64,000 bases of DNA from Brevipalpus yothersi. Its lineage: Eukaryota; Arthropoda; Arachnida; Trombidiformes; Tenuipalpidae. Each line of letters starts with the position of its first letter. Position 1 is the stretch's first letter. The stretch is from the NCBI GenBank assembly GCA_003956705.1, contig QZCP01000401.1, forward strand, positions 1 through 64,000, in the 5' to 3' direction. The translations under genes were made by a program, and so were the position numbers. Shown piece by piece: positions 51,901 through 61,988 of the stretch. The notes under the pieces are model-generated. The model saw only the letters and a list, made by a program, of their open reading frames with translations. It was not told where the DNA came from and made no database searches.

Positions 51901-52853
51901 AGCCCTAAAGAATAGAGGTCTTGGCCAAAATTTTACGCATCATCAGAATATATATATATATATATGTGCATGGATATGTATGTGTATATGTTTGTATGTG
52001 TGTGTGCATATAATTATCATACGAGCATATATAAACTCGAATATATAATATTATTGAAGTTGAAAAGTGAAAGCGAAAAAGCTATCATGAATTGGATGCC
52101 GATAATACAAAGTGTATGTGTGCTTTGAATATAATATTCATTTCTCTCTCTCTCTCTAAAAATAAGAAAGGAATTATTTCACATACTCAGGTGTACTTAA
52201 TTTGCATTCTCCTTTCGCCTGATAAAGACATCAACTTGATATCTCAATTAAGCGGATCTTGTTGTTGGCCCCTCGCAATCAAAAAATATACACATGCACA
52301 TACACACACAAGCAACAGGTAAACCAAAAATCGTTTCTCTCGCCCTTACAGAGTGTCTAAATTGTTCTCTCTCTCTCTAAGTGAGAGAGAGAGAGAGAGA
52401 GAGAACCCTGATGATTTCCACTTTGGAAAAATATATTCACGAGCCATTTTACAAACATCCATCCAGCTAGCCACACACTCACAAATTTCGTGCACATTGG
52501 ACATGAATACACCCGGTGACTGGGTGATGAATGCTTTTTTTCCTCTCTCTCTCTCTCTCTCTTTCTTTTTCTTTCTTTCTTTCTTGCTGGATGCCCTCCT
52601 CTTGGCCCTCGACGGCCCACTCCGAGCCCTACTCATCATCCACAATGCTTTCTCCACTATTACCTGCCTGGTGTATATTATTATTATACTTGATTCACTG
52701 TGAATGGCCACACAGTATTGGTGGCCAAGGTGGCAGTGTTGGTGGTGGTGAAGGTACCTTGAGGTGGTCAGCAAGGTATTTTTTTAATGATTGCCGAAAA
52801 AGCAAATATGATTTGACAATGATTATCTGAACTTATTGCGCAAATTTAGTGAT

Positions 52854-52900
<47 letters not shown>

Positions 52901-53217
52901 CGATGTGTTTAGTTGGCGAGAAAAATTCCACTATTGCTTCTATGATATTATTATTTTGCATCATATCCGTATTGAAAGGTGGAGTGTCTATCTTCTCTCA
53001 TCCACTCTCATCTCTTTTTCACTTACAGCATCTCTCACTCAATGTAATAAGTGAGTGAGAGAGATGTGCTTGTTTGCTGCGGGTCTCTCTCTCTCCTATC
53101 AATTAAGGGTCATTTATGATAAGGAGAGAGAGAGAGAGAAGATGAAGATATTTTCTTCAAGGTAAAAGGAATAGAAGCCTTAAAGAAGACATCAAGAGCC
53201 CAAGCACGAGGTAAAAG

Positions 53218-53296
<79 letters not shown>

Positions 53297-54466
53297 TAGA
53301 GCCATTACAGGCTACAAGTTTGTGTGAGCAAAGCATTTTCAACGAAACATATCTTCATCTTTTTCACAAGAAAGAGAGAAGAAACCGGTCTCTCTCTATC
53401 TCTCTCTCTTTTTCTCTCTCTTTTTCTTACAGAGAGATGCGAATGACTGGTTTCAGGCCCAAAAAATATTTCTCAGGCCACAATCCGTGTTCTGCATGTG
53501 GACGATTCGCGATTGGCGTTCCATGGTGAACTTGATTCGTTGGGCTCGTGAAATACTGATGAGAGGAGGAGATGGGATGAGGAGGGAGAGAGAGAGAGAG
53601 AGAGGAGGGAAGATGGAATATGTGTGATGTGAGCTGTGTATCAGTTTTAATTTGATGCCCAAGAAAGGAAACTTCATCATCGAAAGAGAGAAAAAGAGAG
53701 AAAGAGGAACACGAAGTGAAAGGAAAGGAGGAAGAAAAATTCAGTATCAAGAGTGAATACTGGTAAATAGGATGAGAGAAAATTCGTCTGGAAAAAGAAT
53801 ATCTCAACAAGGTTGCCCAGGAAAGAGGAGAAGAAATGATCAAAGAGAGAGAAAGAGAGAGAGAAATATAAGAATTAAGTGAGCGTCAAAGAGTAACCGA
53901 ACCTTTACATCTGAAGGAGTGGTAAACAAGAGTGATCAAGTAAAGAATTAAATAAATTAAAGTCTCACCCAACAAGAGAGAGGAGAGAGAGAGAGCAAGG
54001 TATCATGATAGCCAATCAATTATTAGTTTGTCAAAACTGAAGAATAATATGATAATTTTATTTTCTCACTCAGCATCCATCTCAACAGTGACCTGGAGCC
54101 ATATTCGCTCTAAAGAAGATGAAGATGTATCTCTCAATCTCACATTCTTCCTCCTCTTTTCACCCTCTCAATTTTCTTTTGGACGATCGTCTAGAACATG
54201 GCCTAGGAGATGAAAAAATGATGATGATCTCAGCCAAAGAGAAAACTAGCACTCAGCCGGAGGCTGAAGCGAGAGAGAGCTTGATCATTTCGCTTCTTCA
54301 TCTTCTTCTTCTTCTTCTTCCACTCATTTCTCTTATTCACCTGAACTACGATCAATTTAACGTGGATGTGATGAACTTCGCACGATTAGGAGAGAGAAAG
54401 ATGTGAGCATTTTCGTTGGGAGTTGAGAGGAACAAGTTGAAAACTATCACTTCGCTCTCGAAGATG

Positions 54467-54530
<64 letters not shown>

Positions 54531-55031
54531 CTTCGTTGGTCTCTCTCTCTCATCCTCTTGTTGCCCAGCGGCTAGTTTATGAATTGGATGGCATCCTCAA
54601 AGTTTAGTGGGTAGATTTTTGCTATCGATTCTCTCCCTCTCAGGTAGGCTCCATGGCAGGTCAGAACATCCATCTTTGCAAGTAAATTATCCACCAAACT
54701 CACCAGTTGTAATAATCTTTCGCTTTCTCTCTCTCTACGCCTCTTTCCTCCTCTCTTTCTCATCAGTCTCTCTCTTTCTCTCTCTCTTTCTTCGGCCGAC
54801 CACGTAGAGTGCGAACGTTGGTAACCAGCGACTTGTTTGGGCCACTTTTTCGCTCTTCAATGGCCGCCGATTCGATAATTTTTGGCACATAAACTTTTTC
54901 TTCTTTCTTCATCCTCAAGCTATTCTCTCTCTCACACACATACACACACTCACTATGTGTCTGTGTATATATATCATCAGAACGGCCTGATGATGGATAT
55001 ACTGGAACCAAATCGAGTTCACTTCATTTGG

Positions 55032-55094
<63 letters not shown>

Positions 55095-58000
55095 GGGGCC
55101 ACATTCCTATGGTAGTGATCGCCTGATCGAGTCTTGTGTTTTGGTAGGGATCAATCTTTGGCGGTGGCTGTTCAGCTGAATGGTGGAGATAATGGTTCTA
55201 CAAGGTAGATTCGAAATGTCCAATCAACACAATCACGCTCTGATTTGTGGCTTTTCTCTTTCTTTTCCTCTCTCTCTCTGGTGTACCAAGTGGAACAAAA
55301 GTCATTTCGTTTTCTCAGCTCTCTCAGCTCTCTCTTCCTCTTCAATTCGCCTTTCAATAAAGACCTGCAAGAAGCCGCGAAATACGTGTTTCTATGGGAC
55401 TGTCTACGAGCCTTTGGGCAATTTTTACCTTTTTCCTCCGTCAATAAGCAGTTAGTACAATCTCAATCTTATACTCTTCTCTTTTTCACTCTCTTGGAAG
55501 CTCTGGTTATGTGTGTGCTTGTGTATAACGCTCATGAAAACGGTTTTACAGAGAGACTAACAATCTTCCTTCCTTCCGAAAAGGCCTCTACTTTTGCCGC
55601 GCGCATACACACACATACAGGAAAAGCCTTTGATTTCACTTCCATACACACACACATACATACACACTAAAATGGACCGTTTTTGAAAGTTTTTGGAGGA
55701 AGAAAAAGAAGAAGTTTTAGCTTTAGTTTCGCCTGCTTACATCTCTCTTAGCTTCTCTTCTCTTGACCATAGTCTTTTCTTCTTCCTCTTCTCTCTCTCT
55801 CTCTTGTTATTGCTCAGGACCCACACAGAAAAGAGAAAGTTTGTCTCTCTCTTTACCCTGTCCGACTTAGCCATGATTAACGATCTCAATGCTCTTACTA
55901 GAGCCTCCCCCAACCTCCTCCTTCCTCTTCCTTCACAACTAAAATACGTTATATACCCAAATTCCGTTCTCTCTCTTTCTTTCTTTCTCTTCTAGTGTTA
56001 ATTGTCAAAGAGAAAGAGAGATGTATGCCCTGTATGAGAAAGACCATAAGTCCTGTAAAATGTGTGTGTATGTGTGTGTCCAGCCCATAAGTTCGATGGA
56101 AGGTCCGAACAACGAGCTTAGAGAGAGAGAGAGAGAGAAGACTAGTTGCCTTCTATTTTCTTGAGAAGAACAACTCAATCATCTCACTTGGATAGTGGCT
56201 TTTTGTGGAGGCCAAAAGTAAAGTAAGAAAAGGAGGAAGAAAAAACTGTCAACTTGATGGAGAAGTAGAGACCGGCCTCAAGAAGAGAGAGAATAAAGAA
56301 AATGAATAGCAAAAAGAGGCAAGAAATTCCATACAGTACAGACAATGATCCGTGCTAATAATATTCCCTTTTACTATTACTACTACTACTACTACCACCA
56401 TTCCATGTATGTATATATGTTTGTGAGCATTTCAAGTGATTCTGAATGCGTGTGTATATATATGTTAAGTCGCGGCTTGGTGTGCGAACGAGCGAAATAA
56501 GCGGCCTACAAGCTACCGGGGTGTATAGATGTGTATAATGAATATATATATATATATATGGTGTCCGAGAGCATGTAAGCCTAAAGTCCCTCAAGTCCTA
56601 GGACCTCAGTGGTCTTATGGAACCAGTGAAGAGAGAGAAAAAAAAGTGGAAAAGATATGCCATGCTGCCACTCACCTGCCGATAAATGACCATAAGAGCC
56701 ACTGGCACTTGAACTGCACGATCCATTGGCAAAAGATATAAGTGATGTGGGCGATAATCTGATCAGTGAATTAATGTGTGGCCCATAAGGTGAATCGGGC
56801 TTACGCTTACGGCCTCCTGAACCAGGGAAACCAGCACTTGGTACACGAAAAAAAGTGGCCGCATCACCATAAGCGGCCACAGCAGCGGCAGCAAATGCTG
56901 CATTGGTTGCATCATTTCCACCATAAGGATGGACCATATCTGTATGGGGTAATAATAAAGGGGAATATGTATACATTACATATGTTGAATAATTTGCATA
57001 TGTGTATATATATCAATTATCAAATTTATGAATTTGTGAGCGAAGAGAGGAAGATAGATAGTTGGAAGGACTTAGATAGTTGGAAGGACTTTTTCCCAGT
57101 TGAAATTAAAATTTGGGCAACAAAAAATTGAGTGGAAAAGATGGGAGAGATATAGAAAAGTTGATGAAATAATTTTTTCTTTCTCTTTCCACAAACTCAA
57201 TCAATTTATAGCCGCAAGGCAAGGTAAGCCTAGAAGCTGTTTGATGTAACAAGATGATGTAGCAAGTCAATTTATGCTCTCTTTATGCTCTCAATGATTG
57301 CACACATACACACACACAGATTCACTTTAATCATTTGTACATCATTTGTATGTGTTCACTTTTGGATCAGATTTTTTTGGGAACTGATATTATCGAAAAA
57401 TCTCCAGATTTGAATGGTTGAAATAGGATGATCAAAATGATGAAATTGAAACATTCCCACAGCAATCTATCATAGATAATATATTGATACAATAAGGTAA
57501 TAATAATGCATCGTTTCGTAAGTTTGCTGTATTATTTTCGAAAAGACCTTCCATTTGATTCATATGATCTGATGTCCACTAAGTTAAACGCTAAGAAAAA
57601 GTACATCTCCTCATCGATAGAGGATAACGGAAATCAGATTGATCAACTTGGACTAGTTTTATTGTTTTATCTAATCATTTGGTAAATTATTTTTGATAAA
57701 ATTTTGATGATAAAAAACTTTCAGACAACATTGAAAGGGATCTTCTTCTTTGTTTTCGAGTGATAAATAGCTATCTCAGTGTGATACTGATATGAAGTGG
57801 TTCAATTGAGTAGAGCTCATCAGTAGAGCTCATCGATGGATAGGGAAATTGTGTAGGCGAAATCAATCTAATTTTTGATAGAATTTTCGATTCCAATTTC
57901 AGTGCGAAAAGGGTTTCGTGTATCAATATTTTCTTCATCTTCTCTCCCCATGAATGATGATGATGAAAATTGAAAAATAAAATTGAAAAGGTATCAATTG

Positions 58001-58647
58001 ATAATGATATAAGATGTAGAGAAAAGAATAATGGCTCACCAGAATGGCCTGAAACGTCTAGAGATGGATTTGATGATGGTCCGGAAGCTGCTGCTGCTGC
58101 ACTTAGTTGACTGGATGCTGCAACCGCTGAGGCCATGTTGGCCACAAAAGCCCGTTGGTTGAGCATTTGAAGATAATCAGCATGAAGTCCTATTGATGCT
58201 TCTGTATTGAGGAGATAGTTTTTTTTCGATAAAGAAAAAGGAAGAGAAAGAAAGAGAAAATGAGAATGAAATGGATGAGATTTTATCAAATATTGGGTAA
58301 AAAAGTAATGAGAGTGAGGTTGATCAAAAGAGGCAGAGAGAGAGAGAGAGAGAGAGAGTTGAATCATGGGTGGAAGAGAAAATTTCATTTTTGAATTCAT
58401 CCTCAAAATTTAGTATGATAGGATAAAATAAGGTAAGTTGATAGAAGACAGGGAAAGAAGATAGAAGATGGAAGCGCGCGAGAGGAGGCAAGTTGAGAAA
58501 ATCAGCATCCATTGGCAATGAAGCTGTATTCTTAGAGAGAGAGGATCTTTCTCCAGCCGATTGACGATTACATGGTTTTGCACGAAAAATTTTGACTTAA
58601 TCTACATCTCAATCCTGTGAGGAGAGAGAAACTTTAAATCACAAAGA

Positions 58648-58692
<45 letters not shown>

Positions 58693-58814
58693 AAAAGTGC
58701 AATCATGTATCAGAACCGTGAAATCGTCATGAAATGCGAATAAACACCATGTTCCTCTGAGGCCGTTTGGACACGATCAAAACGCTCTTTCGCCCGGTAT
58801 CGTGCTCTCACTTA

Positions 58815-58892
<78 letters not shown>

Positions 58893-61491
58893 ATCTATCT
58901 TACAAAACTCTTCAAGATTACCACAGATTGTTATATATGTAAGTATGAATTGAGCTGAATCACGATTCTTTTTTTGGTAGATAATTCGTGAACCACAGCA
59001 TAAGAGCATAGCGTTAAGAAGAAGATGGAGATGATGATGAAGAAAAAATAGAGGATGATGAACATGGTTCCACTTGTGGTGCTGGCCAATGGTGGTCATG
59101 TCAGTGGCTTAGCAAGTGACAGAATTACTTTCACACACACATACGCACACACACGCACACATACTGAAAGTACAGGTACACACATACATATCTCAACATC
59201 TCCATCAACAGAGGAAATAATTTCATGACACAAGTCTGACGTTCGACTTGATTGTGGAGGCAAAAGTGAAAAGTTCTTGGTCAAAAGAATTAAGTATCAA
59301 GCTGAGACGCTCGAGCGATTCTCAATATGTGAATGTATGTAATCCATTCTGTAATGTTCGTGTGTCTTCATGTTGTGTATGTGTATGTGTGTGTCTGTAT
59401 ATTTTTTTATGTCTGCTCATTACTTGTAAGCGAATGACTTGACCGTAATCAAGATATCATCACATAAATAATTAAAGTACACATAATCACGAGGCTAAAA
59501 TTTTTTATGAGCTCCTAAGTCTCTCTCTTTCTCTTTCTGCTTATTCCTTGTAAGATGAGTTGAAGCTGGAAAGTGAAGAGATTTTAAATCCGCTTTTCAA
59601 ATCTCCCTCTGTTCATCTTTTGCTCCTCATCTTTTTGCCTTTCATTATCATCTTACATACAAGAATAATAATAATAATATCTCATGGGGTCCATACACAT
59701 ATATACTCATTGGTTTGCCTTTGATCATGATTTAGAAGATGGTTCAACTAAATTAGCTGGCATTTTAAACTCCATTAATTCTGTGAGCAACTTTCTTCTC
59801 TCTCTCTCTTCTCTTTCCCTTGCGAGCATCTGAGAGCGAAGTGTGTAACGCTATTTTGACAAATTATTACTTTAAGATGAACATCTTCATTCTCTCTTCT
59901 TTCTCTTTCTCTCTCTCCCTAGACGCTATATATGATCTTCTGGGCTCACCATTGGCCCAGGTATATATGCCCATACTCACACATGTACATGTGCATACAC
60001 ATATATGTATACATATAAAAATGTACCCGCAAATCATCTGACCTCTTGCTGACCTGAGTTGAGTTTTCACGAGCCGCCCAATCACGGATTTAGAGGTAAA
60101 AATTGATGGAGAGAGAGAGAGAATCTCTTGGAGCAAGAATATTTTCTCTCTCTCTCTCACAAGAACCTTAGGAACCAGAGAGGTTACCCTATATAGGTGG
60201 GCCTAGTGGGACCTCCTTGCCCACTGGGATGGATAAATTCACTCTTACTAGCTAGTCTATCCAATGGCCACCCCAACCGCCGCCACCACCAGCGAGGTGG
60301 CGATGTAAGGAGGAAAGAAAGAGAAAGAGAGAGAGAGATGATTTTTTTTTCTCTACTTTCATTTCTTGTCTAAGGTGGGAGGCAAAATTCTTGCAGAGAT
60401 TTGAAAGATGCTCAACAAAGAGGGCTCAGACTAGCCTCTCTCATAAGAAGGCCAGTAGAAAGCTTTTTTCTCTACTTTCCAATGGCCAGTGGTGGTAGTA
60501 GTCATCGGAATAAAAGTGATGGTCAGCAGAAGCACCCACGCAGCTTGATAGTGGACTGGCAAGTGTATGCTAGAATAGCAATATTTTCAGATTTGAAATA
60601 TTAGAATTGCCTGTGATTGGTTGGAAGAGTAGAGTGAAATTATATTCTCAACTCTAGGCTGTCTGGAGAATCAATATTCTGGAGCTCACACCGATAAATA
60701 TGAATTTATATCCATATATTCCCAGTGAACAACTAGACTCCATTCTCTGGTACTGTATTTTCTCTCTCTCACCATAGGAAGCTAAGCTGTTGTAAGTTTT
60801 GGCGATTATTCTACTACTACGTTTATTCGTTTCTTTTCCACTCTCTAGTTCAAGGATTGAGCCTAGACGGCCTCAAGTCAGACGGTGTTCAATGAGAAAA
60901 CATTTCTTAAATGAGGAGAAAAATTTTTTTCTCTCTCTCTCTCTCTTCAATGAACCGCCTGAAGGCTTTCCTCAGCCATTGGGCATAAACAGTCTACTAT
61001 TACTACTCAAATATCTAGCTATACTATGGCATATGTATATGTATGGAGGTGGCCAAGAGAGAGAGAGTATATGTCTGGCCAAGGCTCACATTTTTGGAGG
61101 ATAATCAGAATGGAAATTGTTCGAGACGTAAACCTCATGCATGAGGATTTTCTGTGCGTATATATGAGTCGGTGAATTGCTTGTTAGTAAATCTCTCTCT
61201 TGAAGAGAGAGAGAGTTTTGCTTTCTCATTACACTCTTTCTCTCTCTCTCTCTCTCTCTCTGACTTTCTACTTCTCATTTGACCTGGCCTTTATTTGGGC
61301 TGAAATTTGATGGGCCAAACAGGCGGACAGAAGCGAGGGCAGAAGAAATGATCCGAGCTGACGGTTTAAAGAGAGATGTGGCCATCAGTTGGCCCACAAG
61401 TTCATGGTGTACACATGGATGAAAGAGAGGAAGATGAAGGAGCAGAGAAGAGGAGGAGGAGGTGGAGGAGGTGGAGGAGGTGAAGAGGATG

Positions 61492-61555
<64 letters not shown>

Positions 61556-61988
61556 AAAGATGATTGAAGAACAACAACAAAGAAGCGAGAAAAGATTTCT
61601 TTTGATCACAAAATATATTTTTCCTTCAATCTTTCTTACCTGGACTGTTGAGACTTCGCAATGACAATGCTGTTGGATTGGCATGGAATCCGGAATACAG
61701 TCCATCGTATGGACTTAAACGGGAAAACATTGATGTTGCTGGATGAGCAGAGCCTAATACTGATGCGTGAAGATGATCAGCACCAGGAGCACCAAATGCT
61801 CCGGCACTTGATGAACTGTTCAAATGATGAGGACGAGCTGGTCCATTGGATGTTGAACCAGACGAATTAGCTGATGAGCCCAGAGCAGCGGCCCATACAT
61901 AGTGTCCTTCGTGGGTTCGAGAATCTACTGGTAGGCCAGGGAATGCAGTCCCAGGGAATTGAGATATTCCCGGAATACCTGAGAAAGC
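41964..61988 (-). CDS. ci: Gli / Cubitus interruptus, Hedgehog-pathway transcription factor (5' end missing)
   Basis: Zinc-finger effector of Hedgehog signalling, held by SUFU and processed to a repressor after PKA phosphorylation. Exons: 61988-61640, 58201-58040, 56939-56676, 46890-43894, 43795-43536, 43403-41964. All joints keep phase, giving at least 1,823 residues. N-terminal exons carry LPVDSRTHEGHY (the family's PIDAR-HEGRYHY), LHADYLQMLNQRAF, RKRKPDSPYG with SLIRLSPTSL, and SYGHLSAG (SUFU-binding). Five GLI fingers follow. Further on come YDPIS...SRRSSDAS (PKA-site region), ILLPDELEQYL (the LPDDVVQYL motif), Gln/Pro/His-rich sequence, and the conserved end MVINDLNSTLNTLAEE. The initiator exon is not settled. 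One option ends at a GTAAGG donor near 62212 and supplies a short Met-Arg-Ala-Thr start, with splicing to 61978. Introns are 9.8, 1.1 and 3.4 kb and full of GA/CT tracts. Confidence 0.96.
43894..46890 (-). CDS. ci: Gli/Ci exon with all five zinc fingers and the PKA-site region
   Basis: This 2,997-bp exon is open throughout. The five C2H2 fingers lie at about 46294-45827: CAWDECVAEF, CRWRDCSRNRQPF, CSFEGCTKRYSRLENLKTH, CEFPNCPKAFSNASDRAKH and CRVPGCVKKYTDPSSLRKH, ending at the invariant KTVHGPE. Every zinc ligand is present. Flanks are His/Asn/Ser/Gly homopolymers. The start completes the SYGHLSA-G codon from the previous exon (phase 1), and the end at A|GTGAGT is phase 1 into the next. Finger regions of Gli genes are often split by introns; here they are not. 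Confidence 0.96.
47781..47852 (+). tRNA. tRNA-Cys (anticodon GCA)
   Basis: 72 nt folding into a complete cloverleaf. Acceptor GGGGGTA pairs with TGCCCCC. The D arm is GCTC-AGTGGTA-GAGC. The anticodon stem TTCGA/TCGAG holds loop CTGCAGA with anticodon GCA. The T arm is CCCGG-TTCAAAC-CCGGG and the discriminator base is T. A box (TAGCTCAGTGGTAGAG) and B box (GGTTCAAACCC) are present and a TTTT terminator follows at 47865-47868. No intron and no encoded CCA. It lies antisense in the large Gli/Ci intron. Confidence 0.98.
48352..48976. repeat. (GA)n microsatellite spanning an assembly gap
   Basis: 70 bp of GA repeat on the left and 30 bp on the right of the N run, in the same orientation. The gap is probably an unsized GA array. 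Confidence 0.9.
48422..48946. other. Assembly gap, 525 N
   Basis: All N. ORFs running through it are artefacts. The real length and content are unknown. Confidence 1.
49256..49280. repeat. (AACAG)5 pentanucleotide repeat
   Basis: Five perfect units directly after a GA-rich run. Confidence 0.9.
53221..53292. repeat. (AG)n microsatellite
   Basis: About 72 bp of uninterrupted AG repeat in the Gli/Ci intron. Confidence 0.97.
54469..54525. repeat. (CT)n microsatellite
   Basis: About 57 bp of CT repeat, opposite in strand sense to the neighbouring GA tracts at 53221 and 55034. Confidence 0.97.
55034..55089. repeat. (GA)n microsatellite
   Basis: About 56 bp of GA repeat in the Gli/Ci intron. Confidence 0.97.
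56676..56939 (-). CDS. ci: Gli/Ci exon ending inside the SUFU-binding motif
   Basis: 264 bp, phase 1 at both ends. It encodes an Ala-rich stretch, the conserved GGRKRKPDSPYGPHINSLIR segment, LSPTSL and SSSASGSYGHLSA. The donor (G|GTGAGT) splits the Gly codon directly after SYGHLSA, the segment SUFU contacts in Gli proteins. Confidence 0.93.
58819..58878. repeat. (CT)n microsatellite
   Basis: About 60 bp of CT repeat in a Gli/Ci intron. An opposite-sense GA tract (58652-58689) lies 130 bp away. Confidence 0.97.
61497..61549. repeat. (GA)n microsatellite
   Basis: About 53 bp of GA repeat, preceded by a GGAGGT-rich purine run (61455-61490), 90 bp from the Gli/Ci exon at 61640. Confidence 0.97.

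Larger units (their letters stand above)
46891..56675 (-). other. Gli/Ci intron, 9.8 kb, with GA/CT tracts, tRNA and assembly gap
   Basis: Between the SUFU-motif exon and the zinc-finger exon. Contents: tRNA-Cys (47781-47852); GA tracts 47941-47974, 48352-48421 and 48947-48976 around the N gap, 53221-53292 and 55034-55089; a CT tract 54469-54525; an (AACAG)n run 49256-49280; a CT/GA inverted repeat 52365-52407; and TA/CA runs near 51950-52010. A less repetitive stretch at about 54795-54910 has an open minus-strand frame (VPKIIESAAIEERKSG...RGRPKK) that I cannot identify. No other exon is supported. Confidence 0.6.
56940..61639 (-). other. Gli/Ci introns between the N-terminal exons
   Basis: Two introns, 56940-58039 and 58202-61639, flank the 162-bp exon 58201-58040 (LHADYLQMLNQRAF). 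They contain GA tracts 58335-58358, 58652-58689 and 61497-61549, CT tracts 58819-58878 and 61235-61261, CA/TA runs, and a short duplicated 16-mer near 57058-57090. A less repetitive segment at 60165-60302 holds two inverted repeats. No RNA gene was seen. Confidence 0.6.
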
